Assembly (NCBI GenBank): GCA_023369685.1
Contig: SACZ01000003.1
Location: 520,818 to 584,817, forward strand
DNA length: 64,000 nucleotides
Reading direction: 5' to 3'
Source of the DNA: Prolixibacteraceae bacterium JC049
Lineage (GTDB): Bacteria; Bacteroidota; Bacteroidia; Bacteroidales; Prolixibacteraceae
How positions within the stretch are numbered: position 1 is the stretch's first letter; every line of letters begins with the position of its first letter. The position numbers were made by a program, and so were the translations under genes. The notes below the pieces were generated by a model that did no database searches, was not told the origin of the DNA, and saw only the letters and a program-made list of their open reading frames with translations. Below, one piece after another: positions 16,832-25,096 of this stretch.

Positions 16832-16871
16832 ATTCAGATATTTTTTGACTTAAATCAAAAAATATCTGAAT
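16832..16871. terminator. AT-rich perfect inverted repeat downstream of the TonB-dependent receptor
   Basis: Seventeen-base arms (16832-16848 and 16855-16871), ATTCAGATATTTTTTGA and its complement, around a six-base loop. It lies 20 bases after the receptor stop codon. The stem is A/T-rich and there is no separate U-run, so it may be a terminator or simply a structured 3' end. Confidence 0.5.
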
Positions 16872-16890
16872 TATTATTCTAAGTCTTGAT

Positions 16891-19314
16891 TTAAAACTTT
16901 GCCGTAATACGAATATTGAATCGTCTGCCCGTTAGATAACTAGGTACGGCCCATTGATAATTATTTACATCACTCACCCAAAAATAAGATACTGTATTGT
17001 TGATGTCTAAAATGTTGAATACATCGAGTGTTACACGAAGATCTTTGAAGTTACTCCAAATAGAGTTGCGTTTCGCTGGAAGTGCATTGCTAATAAATAC
17101 TCTAGAAAAACCAAGGTCCAATCTTCTGTACAATGGCATACGCAAGGTATGCATGTATTTAGGAGACTTTGGAGGACCGAATGGTAACTTTCCTCCCAGG
17201 TTAAGAGATAGGTGAGCATTGAAATTCGGGTTGGAAGGCATGAAGTCCTGAATGAAAAGATTAAAGTTGAAACGCTGATCGGTCGGGCGTGGGATATAAC
17301 CTTTACCGTCGCCAATAATGTTTTCTTGCGTTTTCATAAGGCTCAAACTAGCCCATGATTGAATACCACTAACAAATTCTCCATTTACCTTCATATCTAA
17401 ACCTGCAGCATAGCCAGTGGCTAGCTGATCCGATAAATACCTGATTCTTACATTTTCAATTTCATATGGAATTAAATCGTAGAGGTATTTGTAGTAGGCT
17501 TCAGCAGTAAATTTGAATGGTCGATCCCATGCCGAAAACAGGTGATCGGCACCAGCAACAACCTGAAACGATTTTTGTGCTTTAGTATTGGGATTTATCT
17601 CTCCATCTAGATTTTTCAGTTCTTTAAAGAATGGCGGTTGGTGGTAAAAACCCGATGCCAATCTAAAAAGCCATTGGTCTTCCCATTGTGGCTCCCACGT
17701 TACAGAGGCACGCGGGCTTATCAGAAATTCCTTGTTGTAATCCCAGTAATTCACTCTAACTCCTGCCGATACATTTACTCTGTCGTGTAGCCAAGGTAGG
17801 GTATAGGCATCTTGTACATAAGCCGAAATACGGTTGGAGTTGATAGAATGCTTCTGGCGAATACTCTCATAAAGAAGTACTTTCTTATCGTTATATGGAG
17901 TTGAGTAGCCCGCAGAGTCGCGGCGTTCCCATTCTCGCATCTGGTCTTCTATGCGCTCGTGTTTAAATGTAGCTCCCCATTGTAGGAAGTGTTTGTCGGC
18001 ACGTATTTTCCCTTTGTGAGAAAGAGAATGAATTCTTGCCTCCAATTGATTACGAGCAAACTCGTGATGTCCACCAACACCTAATAATGTCTTATCTTTT
18101 CCAAACTGATTGGAGCCTTGATTGGTTTCCAATTCAGAGAAAAGGTATTCACCTAAAATGTCGTAATTCTCTTTTTCATTAGCAAAATAGCTCGATGCAA
18201 CCCATTTCAAATTGGTATTGATGTTGGGGTGATAGTTGAAAGTCAACGCACCAACCATTGTGTTGAACTCATCTTCCTCTTTTCCTTCGTAGAAAACACG
18301 GATGTTACGAACAATGTTATAGGTTCCAAATCGGGTTTCTCTCGATTTGGGATAATAGTTGTATTTGTTCTTCGCAATGTATCCTATAAATGAAAGGTCG
18401 GCCTTAGGAGAGATACGGTAATTCAAAAATGTTTGAAAATCGAAAAAGTTAGGTTCGTATTCTCCTTTTTCGTCTAAAGTACCCAAAAGATATTGGTTGG
18501 TTTTATATCGAAAACCCGAATTATGGGTAAATCGTTTTTTACGATCGGCTCCTTCGAAATGAACCGAGGCTCCTAGCATGCTGGCCGAAACTGTCGTGTT
18601 ATACTCCGTTGGAATTTTGTATTTTATATCCAAAACAGACGACATCTTATCACCATAACTTGGATCAAATCCTCCTGCCGAAAAATTGATAGAAGAAACC
18701 ATGTCGGGATTGATAAAACTTAATCCTTCTTGTTGTCCCGAACGAATAAGCATTGGACGATATATCTCAATATCGTTTACAAAAACCAGATTTTCGTCGA
18801 AATTACCACCACGAACTGAGTATTGAGAACTTAATTCGTTGTTGGATGCAACTCCGGGTAGGGTTTTTACCAACCCTTCAATTCCTCCACTGGCATTGGG
18901 CAGATTATGCACCGCTTTAGGATCTAATTTCACGAAGCTACCATTGTTATTCCTGCTTTCCGAGATAAGCACTTCGCCAATATCACTGGTCTTGTTTTTT
19001 AGTACAGGAAACAGATTTACACGACTACCTTTGGCATCTTTCAATGCATATTCAACGGTTTCGTAGCCTAGCATAGAGAAAACCACCACATGTTTGGATG
19101 AAAAAGGAATACGGAAAATGAATTTTCCATCTTTATCGGATGTCGTTCCTACCGATGGAGCCGTTTTTAGTGAAATGTTTACCAGTTCCAGAGGTTGTTT
19201 CAGATCATCGGTGATAACTCCTGAAATGGTGATATATTTTTTCTGAGCCGAACCATTCAAGCTGGTTAGAATCAGTACTAGTGTTACGAATAGATAGCCA
19301 ATAAGTTGTTTCAT
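16891..19314 (-). CDS. TonB-dependent receptor with carboxypeptidase-like N-terminal extension
   Basis: 807 residues from ATG 19314, which gives a clean signal peptide (MKQLIGYLFVTLVLILTSLNG); 18 more codons upstream are open but unlikely. Residues ~25-110 form a carboxypeptidase D regulatory-like domain (ITISGVITDDLKQPLELVNI). The plug (~115-235) includes PNASGGIEGLVKTLPGVASN and SVRGGNFDENLVFVNDIEIY. The rest is the 22-strand barrel ending in aromatic/charged FNIRITAKF. It lacks SusC features and no SusD follows, so it is a general TonB-dependent transporter; the substrate cannot be deduced. It stands alone, divergent from the sulfatase-maturase gene. Confidence 0.9.
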   Translation of the reverse strand: MKQLIGYLFVTLVLILTSLNGSAQKKYITISGVITDDLKQPLELVNISLKTAPSVGTTSDKDGKFIFRIPFSSKHVVVFSMLGYETVEYALKDAKGSRVNLFPVLKNKTSDIGEVLISESRNNNGSFVKLDPKAVHNLPNASGGIEGLVKTLPGVASNNELSSQYSVRGGNFDENLVFVNDIEIYRPMLIRSGQQEGLSFINPDMVSSINFSAGGFDPSYGDKMSSVLDIKYKIPTEYNTTVSASMLGASVHFEGADRKKRFTHNSGFRYKTNQYLLGTLDEKGEYEPNFFDFQTFLNYRISPKADLSFIGYIAKNKYNYYPKSRETRFGTYNIVRNIRVFYEGKEEDEFNTMVGALTFNYHPNINTNLKWVASSYFANEKENYDILGEYLFSELETNQGSNQFGKDKTLLGVGGHHEFARNQLEARIHSLSHKGKIRADKHFLQWGATFKHERIEDQMREWERRDSAGYSTPYNDKKVLLYESIRQKHSINSNRISAYVQDAYTLPWLHDRVNVSAGVRVNYWDYNKEFLISPRASVTWEPQWEDQWLFRLASGFYHQPPFFKELKNLDGEINPNTKAQKSFQVVAGADHLFSAWDRPFKFTAEAYYKYLYDLIPYEIENVRIRYLSDQLATGYAAGLDMKVNGEFVSGIQSWASLSLMKTQENIIGDGKGYIPRPTDQRFNFNLFIQDFMPSNPNFNAHLSLNLGGKLPFGPPKSPKYMHTLRMPLYRRLDLGFSRVFISNALPAKRNSIWSNFKDLRVTLDVFNILDINNTVSYFWVSDVNNYQWAVPSYLTGRRFNIRITAKF

Positions 19315-19547
19315 TTGAGCAAAAATAACAGAAACTTTTTTACTAATAAACGATTGCAATAGAATCATTCAAAAAGAGAGTGTATTAACCGAAAAACAGT
19401 TAAAAAGAATAAAGCTTAACCCTTTTTGAACGATTTTACTCGTATTAAAACGGTTTTTTTCGCGATAATTGTGTCTGTGAAAATATAAAATGCACCATTT
19501 CGTTTTACAATAAGTAAAATGCAGTGCGACCTAGAAAAAAGACTATT

Positions 19548-20768
19548 ATGGCACGACGATTTAAGCCCTTAAATTCGATATTGATAAAACCAACAGGACC
19601 AGATTGTAATTTGGACTGTTCTTACTGTTTCTATTTAGAGAAAGCCGAATTGTTTAAGAATAGCCCGGTTCACCGAATGAGCCCGCAAGTACAAGAAGAG
19701 GTTATCCGACAGGTTATGCAACAGTCGGGCGATGCCGTTTCTATTGCATGGCAAGGAGGAGAACCTACTTTGATGGGACTTGAGTTTTACGAGCGTGCTA
19801 TTGAGTTAGAGATGAAATATGGTCATGGTCAGGCGGTTGGAAATGGTTTGCAAACCAATGGAGTATTGCTGAACCAGCAGTGGGCCAAATTTTTAAAGAA
19901 ATACGATTGGTTGGTAGGGCTTTCCCTTGATGGACCTGCACATATTCATAATCACTATCGACTAAATAAGGCGGGAAAAGGCACCCACCAAATTGTGGAA
20001 GATAATGCCAAAATGTTGCTTGATGAAGGAGTTGCCGTAAATGCTATGTGCTGTGTAACCAGCTATTCGGTACAATACCCCGAAGAGTTGTACAACTACT
20101 TCAAACAGCTAGGTTTAAATTTTATGCAGTTTATTCCTATTGTGGAAACTGACGACGAAGATCCTACCAAAGCAGCAGACTTCTCTGTGTCGGCAAAAGA
20201 TTATGGAACGTTCTTATGTAAGATGTTCGATTTATGGTTGGCCGACTTTGAAAATGGAGAACCAACTACTTCCATTCGTCATATCGAATCGGTTTTTCAT
20301 ACCTATGTTGGTATGGAAGCTCCTGAATGTACAATGATGAAGGAGTGTGGCGCTTATGTGGTAGTTGAGCATAATGGGAATGTATACAGCTGCGACTTTT
20401 TTGTCGACCCCAAATGGAAGTTGGGTAACATCAAGCACGATCGTGTAATCGATATGTTGAACTCTAAGCGTCAGGAATCGTTTGGGAGAGCCAAAGCGCA
20501 GATTCCTATGGATTGTCGCAAATGTTCTTGGTTGAAACATTGTTATGGCGGATGTACCAAAGATAGAATCAAAGATCCTCGTGACAATAGAAAACCACGA
20601 TTCTGTATGTCATACAAAATGTTCTTTGCTCATGCAGATGAAATTCTGAGTGATATGGCCAAACAGTGGAAAGAAAATCAGGCCGAAATGGATCGTATGC
20701 AGCAAGCACAACAAATGTCAGGCGATACTTATAATGCCTTCGATGATTTTATGGGAAAACAGAAGTAA
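19548..20768 (+). CDS. Anaerobic sulfatase-maturating enzyme (radical SAM/SPASM)
   Basis: 406 residues from ATG 19548 (an upstream in-frame GTG at 19524 is less likely). The radical SAM motif is C20-x3-C24-x2-C27 (PDCNLDCSYCFYLEK), followed by the glycine-rich IAWQGGEPTLMG. The C-terminal SPASM region has the clusters CTMMKECG, VYSCDFFVDP, CRKCSWLKHCYGGC and RFCMSYKMF, which bind two further 4Fe-4S clusters. Enzymes of this family oxidise a Cys or Ser in exported sulfatases to the catalytic formylglycine. A matching Cys-type sulfatase is encoded at 30458-31819. It is divergent from the TonB receptor and convergent with the GH29 gene. Often called anSME, or chuR in Bacteroides. Confidence 0.93.
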   Translation: MARRFKPLNSILIKPTGPDCNLDCSYCFYLEKAELFKNSPVHRMSPQVQEEVIRQVMQQSGDAVSIAWQGGEPTLMGLEFYERAIELEMKYGHGQAVGNGLQTNGVLLNQQWAKFLKKYDWLVGLSLDGPAHIHNHYRLNKAGKGTHQIVEDNAKMLLDEGVAVNAMCCVTSYSVQYPEELYNYFKQLGLNFMQFIPIVETDDEDPTKAADFSVSAKDYGTFLCKMFDLWLADFENGEPTTSIRHIESVFHTYVGMEAPECTMMKECGAYVVVEHNGNVYSCDFFVDPKWKLGNIKHDRVIDMLNSKRQESFGRAKAQIPMDCRKCSWLKHCYGGCTKDRIKDPRDNRKPRFCMSYKMFFAHADEILSDMAKQWKENQAEMDRMQQAQQMSGDTYNAFDDFMGKQK

Positions 20769-20779
20769 TACTTTGGAGG

Positions 20780-20872
20780 TTCCCTTACTGGCGTTCGGGC
20801 GGACTTTCCGTGCATAGTCCTCGCACTTCGTGCTGTGGGGGGATCCCCTACAATGCCTAACCCAAAGTGTTC
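20780..20872. repeat. GC-rich structured intergenic element
   Basis: About 90 bases after the sulfatase-maturase gene are clearly richer in G+C than the surroundings and full of small hairpins: GGCGTTCGGGCGGAC, GCACTTCGTGC, and GGGGGATCCCC, ending in CCTAACCCAAAG. The pattern resembles dispersed intergenic repeats that I recall from Bacteroidota genomes (a GGCGTTCGGGCGG start and a CCTAACGCAAA-like end), but only one copy is present here and this identity is from memory. Confidence 0.35.
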
Positions 20873-20904
20873 AAAAGTATAAAAGTTGAATGTTAAAAAA
20901 TGTG

Positions 20905-20927
20905 GAGACGCCCAATTTGGACGTCTC
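20905..20927. terminator. Bidirectional terminator between convergent anSME and GH29 genes
   Basis: GAGACG-x-CCA and TGG-x-CGTCTC form a hairpin with one internal mismatch. T-rich sequence follows on the plus strand (TATATTTTTATTT) and on the minus strand (CACATTTTTTAAC). Confidence 0.75.
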
Positions 20928-20934
20928 TATATTT

Positions 20935-22413
20935 TTATTTGATTGCCGAAACCTTAATGGTCCATGCCGATTTGCATGGAGGATTCTTTCTTAGTTTTTC
21001 AGGAATAGTAACCGTAAAACCTTTGGCTGTTTTCTTCCATTTTAGGCGAGTTTTACTACCCAATAAAGTAACCTTTGCGCGTGATGCTGGTTGGTGCGAT
21101 TCAATTTGAATCTGCTTAGGCATAGTATTCTCATTTTCTTTAGCCATATACATGAAATAAGTATTGCCATTGGCTTGTGTCATACAAATATTATTCTCTT
21201 TGTAAGGAGCAATTGGCTTACTGCTGTAAATAGCTTCGCTGTTAATTTTCATCCAGTTGGCATATGCTTGCAATAGATCATAAGCGCCTTGCTGCCATTT
21301 TCCATCAGGACCAGGAGCAACATTAAGCAGTAGGTTCCCACCTTTTGCCACAATGTCAATCAACATGTGAATACCTTCTGTTCCACTCATGTATTTAGCA
21401 TCAGGAGTAAACGACCAGCCTCCTCCAGAAATAATACACGATTCCCATGGGTAAGGAAGTGTTTTCTCAGGAACCCTGTTTTCAGGAGTTAGGTAGTTTT
21501 GGTTTTTACCATGCACGGCACGGTCAACAACGATTAGCCCCGGTTGCTTTTTACGAGCTTTTGCCACCAATTCATCCATGCGAATATCTTGATTTACACA
21601 ACGCTCTTTAATGAAACCTGAGTTGGTTTTCTTGGTTTTCGATGCATAAACCTGATCGATTACCGACTTCTCTTTTTTAGCTACCCAGCCACCATCTAAC
21701 CAAAGAATATCCATTTTACCGTAGTCGGTCATCAATTCCATGATTTGGTTATGGGTGAACTCTGTGAATTTGTTCCACTTTTCAGGATATGCTTCTGGAT
21801 CGTAATTCACGTTTCTGTCTAATGGAGGAAAATACGGATCCCAGTAGAACTCAGAATGCCAGTCCGGTTTTGAGAAATAGGCACCTGTCCACAATCCTTT
21901 TGCTCTAAATGCCGAGAAAACTTCTTTGGCAATATTCGCTTTCGGATTAGTGTGGAATGGACACTCTTTATCCGTTACCTTGTAATCGGTGTACTTCGAA
22001 TCGAACATGGAAAAACCGTCGTGGTGCTTTGTTGTAAATACCACATAACGCATTCCGGCTGCTTTAGCAGCATCTGCCCATTTGATCGGATCAAATTGTG
22101 TCGGATTGAAACTCTTCTTTAGGTTTTCATATTCCGTTTTGTAGGCATAGTAGTTTTGAGGATTTTTACCTTTCTTCCTTTGACACCAGCCATAATCTTC
22201 CGGACATAGCGACCACGACTCAACAATGCCCCATTGGCTGTAAGCTCCCCAGTGCATTAGAAGTCCGAATTTTAGATCTTGCCACTCTTTTACCTTTTCA
22301 ATTACAAGCGGATCGGTTTCTGGTACATAACGTTCATCTTCATACACTGCTTGTCCGAAAGAACAAATGTAGCTTAGCAATACAGCTAGCAGTGTTAAAT
22401 AGGTTTTAGTCAT
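20935..22413 (-). CDS. Alpha-L-fucosidase, GH29
   Basis: 492 residues with signal peptide (MTKTYLTLLAVLLSYICSFGQ). The GH29 catalytic barrel starts at KFGLLMHWGAYSQWGIVESW. TTKHHDGFSMFDSKYTDYKV carries the HHDGF motif and DILWLDGGW the nucleophile, Asp240. The acid/base residue of GH29 is variable and was not assigned. The last ~90 residues form a beta-sandwich typical of the family. It hydrolyses terminal alpha-L-fucose from glycans in the periplasm or at the surface. Transcribed alone (170 bases downstream of the GH20 gene, with a terminator between), it forms part of the fucose/hexosamine-directed locus together with a second GH29 at 31944-34031. Confidence 0.93.
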   Translation of the reverse strand: MTKTYLTLLAVLLSYICSFGQAVYEDERYVPETDPLVIEKVKEWQDLKFGLLMHWGAYSQWGIVESWSLCPEDYGWCQRKKGKNPQNYYAYKTEYENLKKSFNPTQFDPIKWADAAKAAGMRYVVFTTKHHDGFSMFDSKYTDYKVTDKECPFHTNPKANIAKEVFSAFRAKGLWTGAYFSKPDWHSEFYWDPYFPPLDRNVNYDPEAYPEKWNKFTEFTHNQIMELMTDYGKMDILWLDGGWVAKKEKSVIDQVYASKTKKTNSGFIKERCVNQDIRMDELVAKARKKQPGLIVVDRAVHGKNQNYLTPENRVPEKTLPYPWESCIISGGGWSFTPDAKYMSGTEGIHMLIDIVAKGGNLLLNVAPGPDGKWQQGAYDLLQAYANWMKINSEAIYSSKPIAPYKENNICMTQANGNTYFMYMAKENENTMPKQIQIESHQPASRAKVTLLGSKTRLKWKKTAKGFTVTIPEKLRKNPPCKSAWTIKVSAIK

Positions 22414-22517
22414 TCTTAACTTGATTTATGGGTTAATGCTGCAATTTCGGAAGAATACTTTATAATATGAAGAAAAAAAGGACGAAAAAAAGCAGCATAT
22501 GTCAGGATAGTTGGGGC

Positions 22518-22552
22518 AAAAAAAACCGAAGCAATTAAATCACTTCGGTTTT
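22518..22552 (-). terminator. Terminator of the GH20-PA14 gene
   Basis: AAAACCGAAG (22522-22531) pairs perfectly with CTTCGGTTTT (22543-22552). On the minus-strand transcript the stem is followed by a run of U from the A-tract at 22518-22525. Confidence 0.85.
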
Positions 22553-22581
22553 GAATATTTTATTGTGGCTAACTCCGATTA

Positions 22582-24873
22582 TTAGTGAGTCACCATTTGA
22601 CCATTTAATGGTTGAGCTTCTCCTGCTGGAACCTTGATAGTAGCAGCTACTTCGCCACCGCCACCACCTTGGTGGAAACGAATAGTAATTGGGTGATAAC
22701 CCGGAAGAAGTGCAATCATTCCTGAGCGTTTACGTGGAGCATGGTTTCCTCCATTGTCCACTACCAATTTGTCGCCAATGAATAATAAGCTACCATCATC
22801 AGAAGTAGTGCTGAAATCGTAAATGCCTTTTTTGTCGGCTTTGAAATAACCAGTAAATTCAAAAGCAATATGCTCAGTATTGTTGTATTCTGCCATATCT
22901 ACTTTGTCAACTACCTTGGTTTTTAAACCTTTTTTGAAGGAAACAGCCTCTACCGATTTGAATTTACCCTTTTGTACAATACGGTTAAATCCTTTTCCTT
23001 TTGGAGTATGAGCAACTGCTTTTCTGTAATCTTGTTTATCGATTTTTGCCGAATAAACTTCGCCAGCAATTTGATTTTTGTATGCCCTTGCCAACAATTT
23101 ACCACTCTTTTTAGCTACAATTGGTTGAGTGTAACGAGTAGATTGACGTGTTGGTGCTGTTCCGTCTAACGTATAGTAGATTTCTGCATTATCCAGTTCT
23201 ATATCCAACTTGATGACTGCACTATCAACGAATGCATAAGTTTGGTTCATTCCTTTAATTGGAGGAATGTAGTAGTTGATATCCAATACATCTAAACGCT
23301 TGTAATGCTTTTTAACACGGTTGTGGAAAGCATCAAAATCTTTATCTCCTTTTTTATTCCATGCCGTTTCGGCCAGAGCTAACATTCTTGGGAATGTTTG
23401 AATTTGCAAACGCTTGAAATTTGGAATCCACTCAGACCAAAGGTTAGCCTGAATACCAATAATGTGTTTTTCTTGTTCGGGAGTAAACTCTGCAGGTACT
23501 GGTTCGTAGTTATACACCTTTTTCAATGGAGTTGCCTCGTTCATGAAATCGAAATAGTATTCGAAGTCAGGAGAGATAACCATATCGTTGCCATTGTTGG
23601 CTGCTTTGTTACGCATTTTAGGAGCCCAGTTTCTCCACCACATCATCGATGCGTCAGAAGTAAGACCTCCTTCAACAATTTCGTCCCATCCCATTAATCG
23701 TTTTCCTTTCGAGTGAAGGAATTTCTCAATGTCGCGGTTGAAGAACGATTGTAGTTCGTGCTCGTTTTTCAGCTTATTCTTACGAATAACAGCCTGACAT
23801 TTTTTACATGTTTTCCAGTCGGTAGTGTTTACCTCATCACCACCAATGTGAATATATTGGCCAGGAAATAGGTCGGCTACTTCAGAAAGAATTTCTTTAA
23901 TGAAGTCATAAGTTGTATCTTTTCCTAAACATGCAGGAATTGAGAATGTGCGTCCCCAACCTGGTTTTCCATTACATGTAAGGTAAGGGTAGTTGTCGAT
24001 AGCTGCTTTAAAGTGACCTGGAATGTCGATTTCAGGAACTACTGTGATGTAGCGATCACCAGCATATTTTACAATCTCACGAATCTGCTCTTGAGTGAAG
24101 AATCCACCATACATCTTTTTACCATCACGCTGGTGGTAGTTACTAGGATCGATGACGAATGTTTCATTGGTTTTTGCTTTATCCTTACACACTTTATCGT
24201 GTGAACTTTCAACACGCCAAGCGCCTTTTTCAGTAAGCAATGGGTATTTCTTAATTTCAATACGCCATCCTTGATCATCGGTAAGGTGCATGTGGTAAGT
24301 GTTCAGTTTGTACAATGCCATGTAATCCAAAAACTGCTTTACTTCATCGATGTTGAAGAAGTGACGGCTAAAGTCCATATGCATTCCACGCCATCCGAAA
24401 CGAGGAGCGTCTTCAATGCTTACACAAGGAACCAACCATTCTGCTTTAGCAACAGACTTGGCTTCAATTGCCTCTGGCAATAATTGGCGAATTGATTGAA
24501 CACCATAAAACCAACCTGCTCCGTTTGATGCAGCAATAGTAATTTGCTTTGGAGTTACATCAAGCGTGTACGATTCTGGTTTCAATTGTTTATTCTCAAC
24601 AAAAGCAATCACGTTTGAAGAAGCATCTGCCGAAGTCTCCAATTGAAAACCGGCAGCTTTTTTTAGTAAACCATTTAGATAGTCGACAGCCTTTTGCTGC
24701 TCTTTGTTACTAATTTTTACTTTGGTAGAATTGCTAATTTTGAATGACTGTTCGTTTAAAGTCAACTTATTTGGTTTAGGAATAAGGTTGATCTCATCGG
24801 GTGAGAACGAACGTGTAGAGCAAGCCGTGAAAAATACCACGACAAGTGCGAGAGCGGTTACTCTAAAATTCAT
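22582..24873 (-). CDS. Beta-N-acetylhexosaminidase lipoprotein, GH20 with chitobiase C-terminal and PA14 domains
   Basis: 763 residues. Lipobox at FTACS (Cys18). GH20 N-terminal domain ~30-150; catalytic barrel ~155-500 with the general acid pair Asp346-Glu347 in HIGGDEVNTTDW. A chitobiase/beta-hexosaminidase C-terminal domain follows (~545-610; IYYTLDGTAPTRQSTRY). The last ~140 residues are a PA14 domain (GYFKADKKGIYDFSTTSDDG, then GYHPITIRFHQGGGG), a carbohydrate-binding module. It removes terminal beta-linked GlcNAc or GalNAc and is lipid-anchored, probably facing the periplasm or the surface. A -7-like box (TATTTTTG, 24929-24922) precedes the gene by 49 bases. The second GH20 of this locus, at 28801, lacks the two C-terminal domains. 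Confidence 0.93.
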   Translation of the reverse strand: MNFRVTALALVVVFFTACSTRSFSPDEINLIPKPNKLTLNEQSFKISNSTKVKISNKEQQKAVDYLNGLLKKAAGFQLETSADASSNVIAFVENKQLKPESYTLDVTPKQITIAASNGAGWFYGVQSIRQLLPEAIEAKSVAKAEWLVPCVSIEDAPRFGWRGMHMDFSRHFFNIDEVKQFLDYMALYKLNTYHMHLTDDQGWRIEIKKYPLLTEKGAWRVESSHDKVCKDKAKTNETFVIDPSNYHQRDGKKMYGGFFTQEQIREIVKYAGDRYITVVPEIDIPGHFKAAIDNYPYLTCNGKPGWGRTFSIPACLGKDTTYDFIKEILSEVADLFPGQYIHIGGDEVNTTDWKTCKKCQAVIRKNKLKNEHELQSFFNRDIEKFLHSKGKRLMGWDEIVEGGLTSDASMMWWRNWAPKMRNKAANNGNDMVISPDFEYYFDFMNEATPLKKVYNYEPVPAEFTPEQEKHIIGIQANLWSEWIPNFKRLQIQTFPRMLALAETAWNKKGDKDFDAFHNRVKKHYKRLDVLDINYYIPPIKGMNQTYAFVDSAVIKLDIELDNAEIYYTLDGTAPTRQSTRYTQPIVAKKSGKLLARAYKNQIAGEVYSAKIDKQDYRKAVAHTPKGKGFNRIVQKGKFKSVEAVSFKKGLKTKVVDKVDMAEYNNTEHIAFEFTGYFKADKKGIYDFSTTSDDGSLLFIGDKLVVDNGGNHAPRKRSGMIALLPGYHPITIRFHQGGGGGEVAATIKVPAGEAQPLNGQMVTH

Positions 24874-24921
24874 TGATAATGTATTTTGTGGTTTTGAAAA
24901 TGTTTATTCATGCAAATATGC

Positions 24922-24929
24922 CAAAAATA
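24922..24929 (-). promoter_or_regulatory. -7 promoter box for the GH20-PA14 gene
   Basis: TATTTTTG on the minus strand (TAnnTTTG), predicting a leader of about 42 bases. No clear -33 element. Confidence 0.35.
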
Positions 24930-25010
24930 TGTGGTTAATGACTTATAAAAAGTCGTTTTAGCAGGAAATTTAGACGAGGGGGAGATGCATGAAACGGGAT
25001 TTGAGATTTT

Positions 25011-25065
25011 CAGATTATTGGACACCATATGTTGTTCTTTTAACAGTCTGGATGTCCAATATCTG
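25011..25065 (-). terminator. Long stem-loop downstream of the esterase gene
   Basis: CAGATTATTGGACA (25011-25024) pairs with TGTCCAATATCTG (25053-25065), one bulged base. It lies about 30 bases beyond the stop codon of the minus-strand gene ending at 25097. No U-run follows, so termination is likely but not certain. Confidence 0.5.
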
Positions 25066-25096
25066 AATGTCTGATTCGGAATTTATGCCGAATGAT

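Noticed and set aside
19320-19327. TATTTTTG upstream of the TonB receptor
   Set aside because: It lies six bases before the chosen ATG; a leaderless start is possible but not supported by a -33 element.
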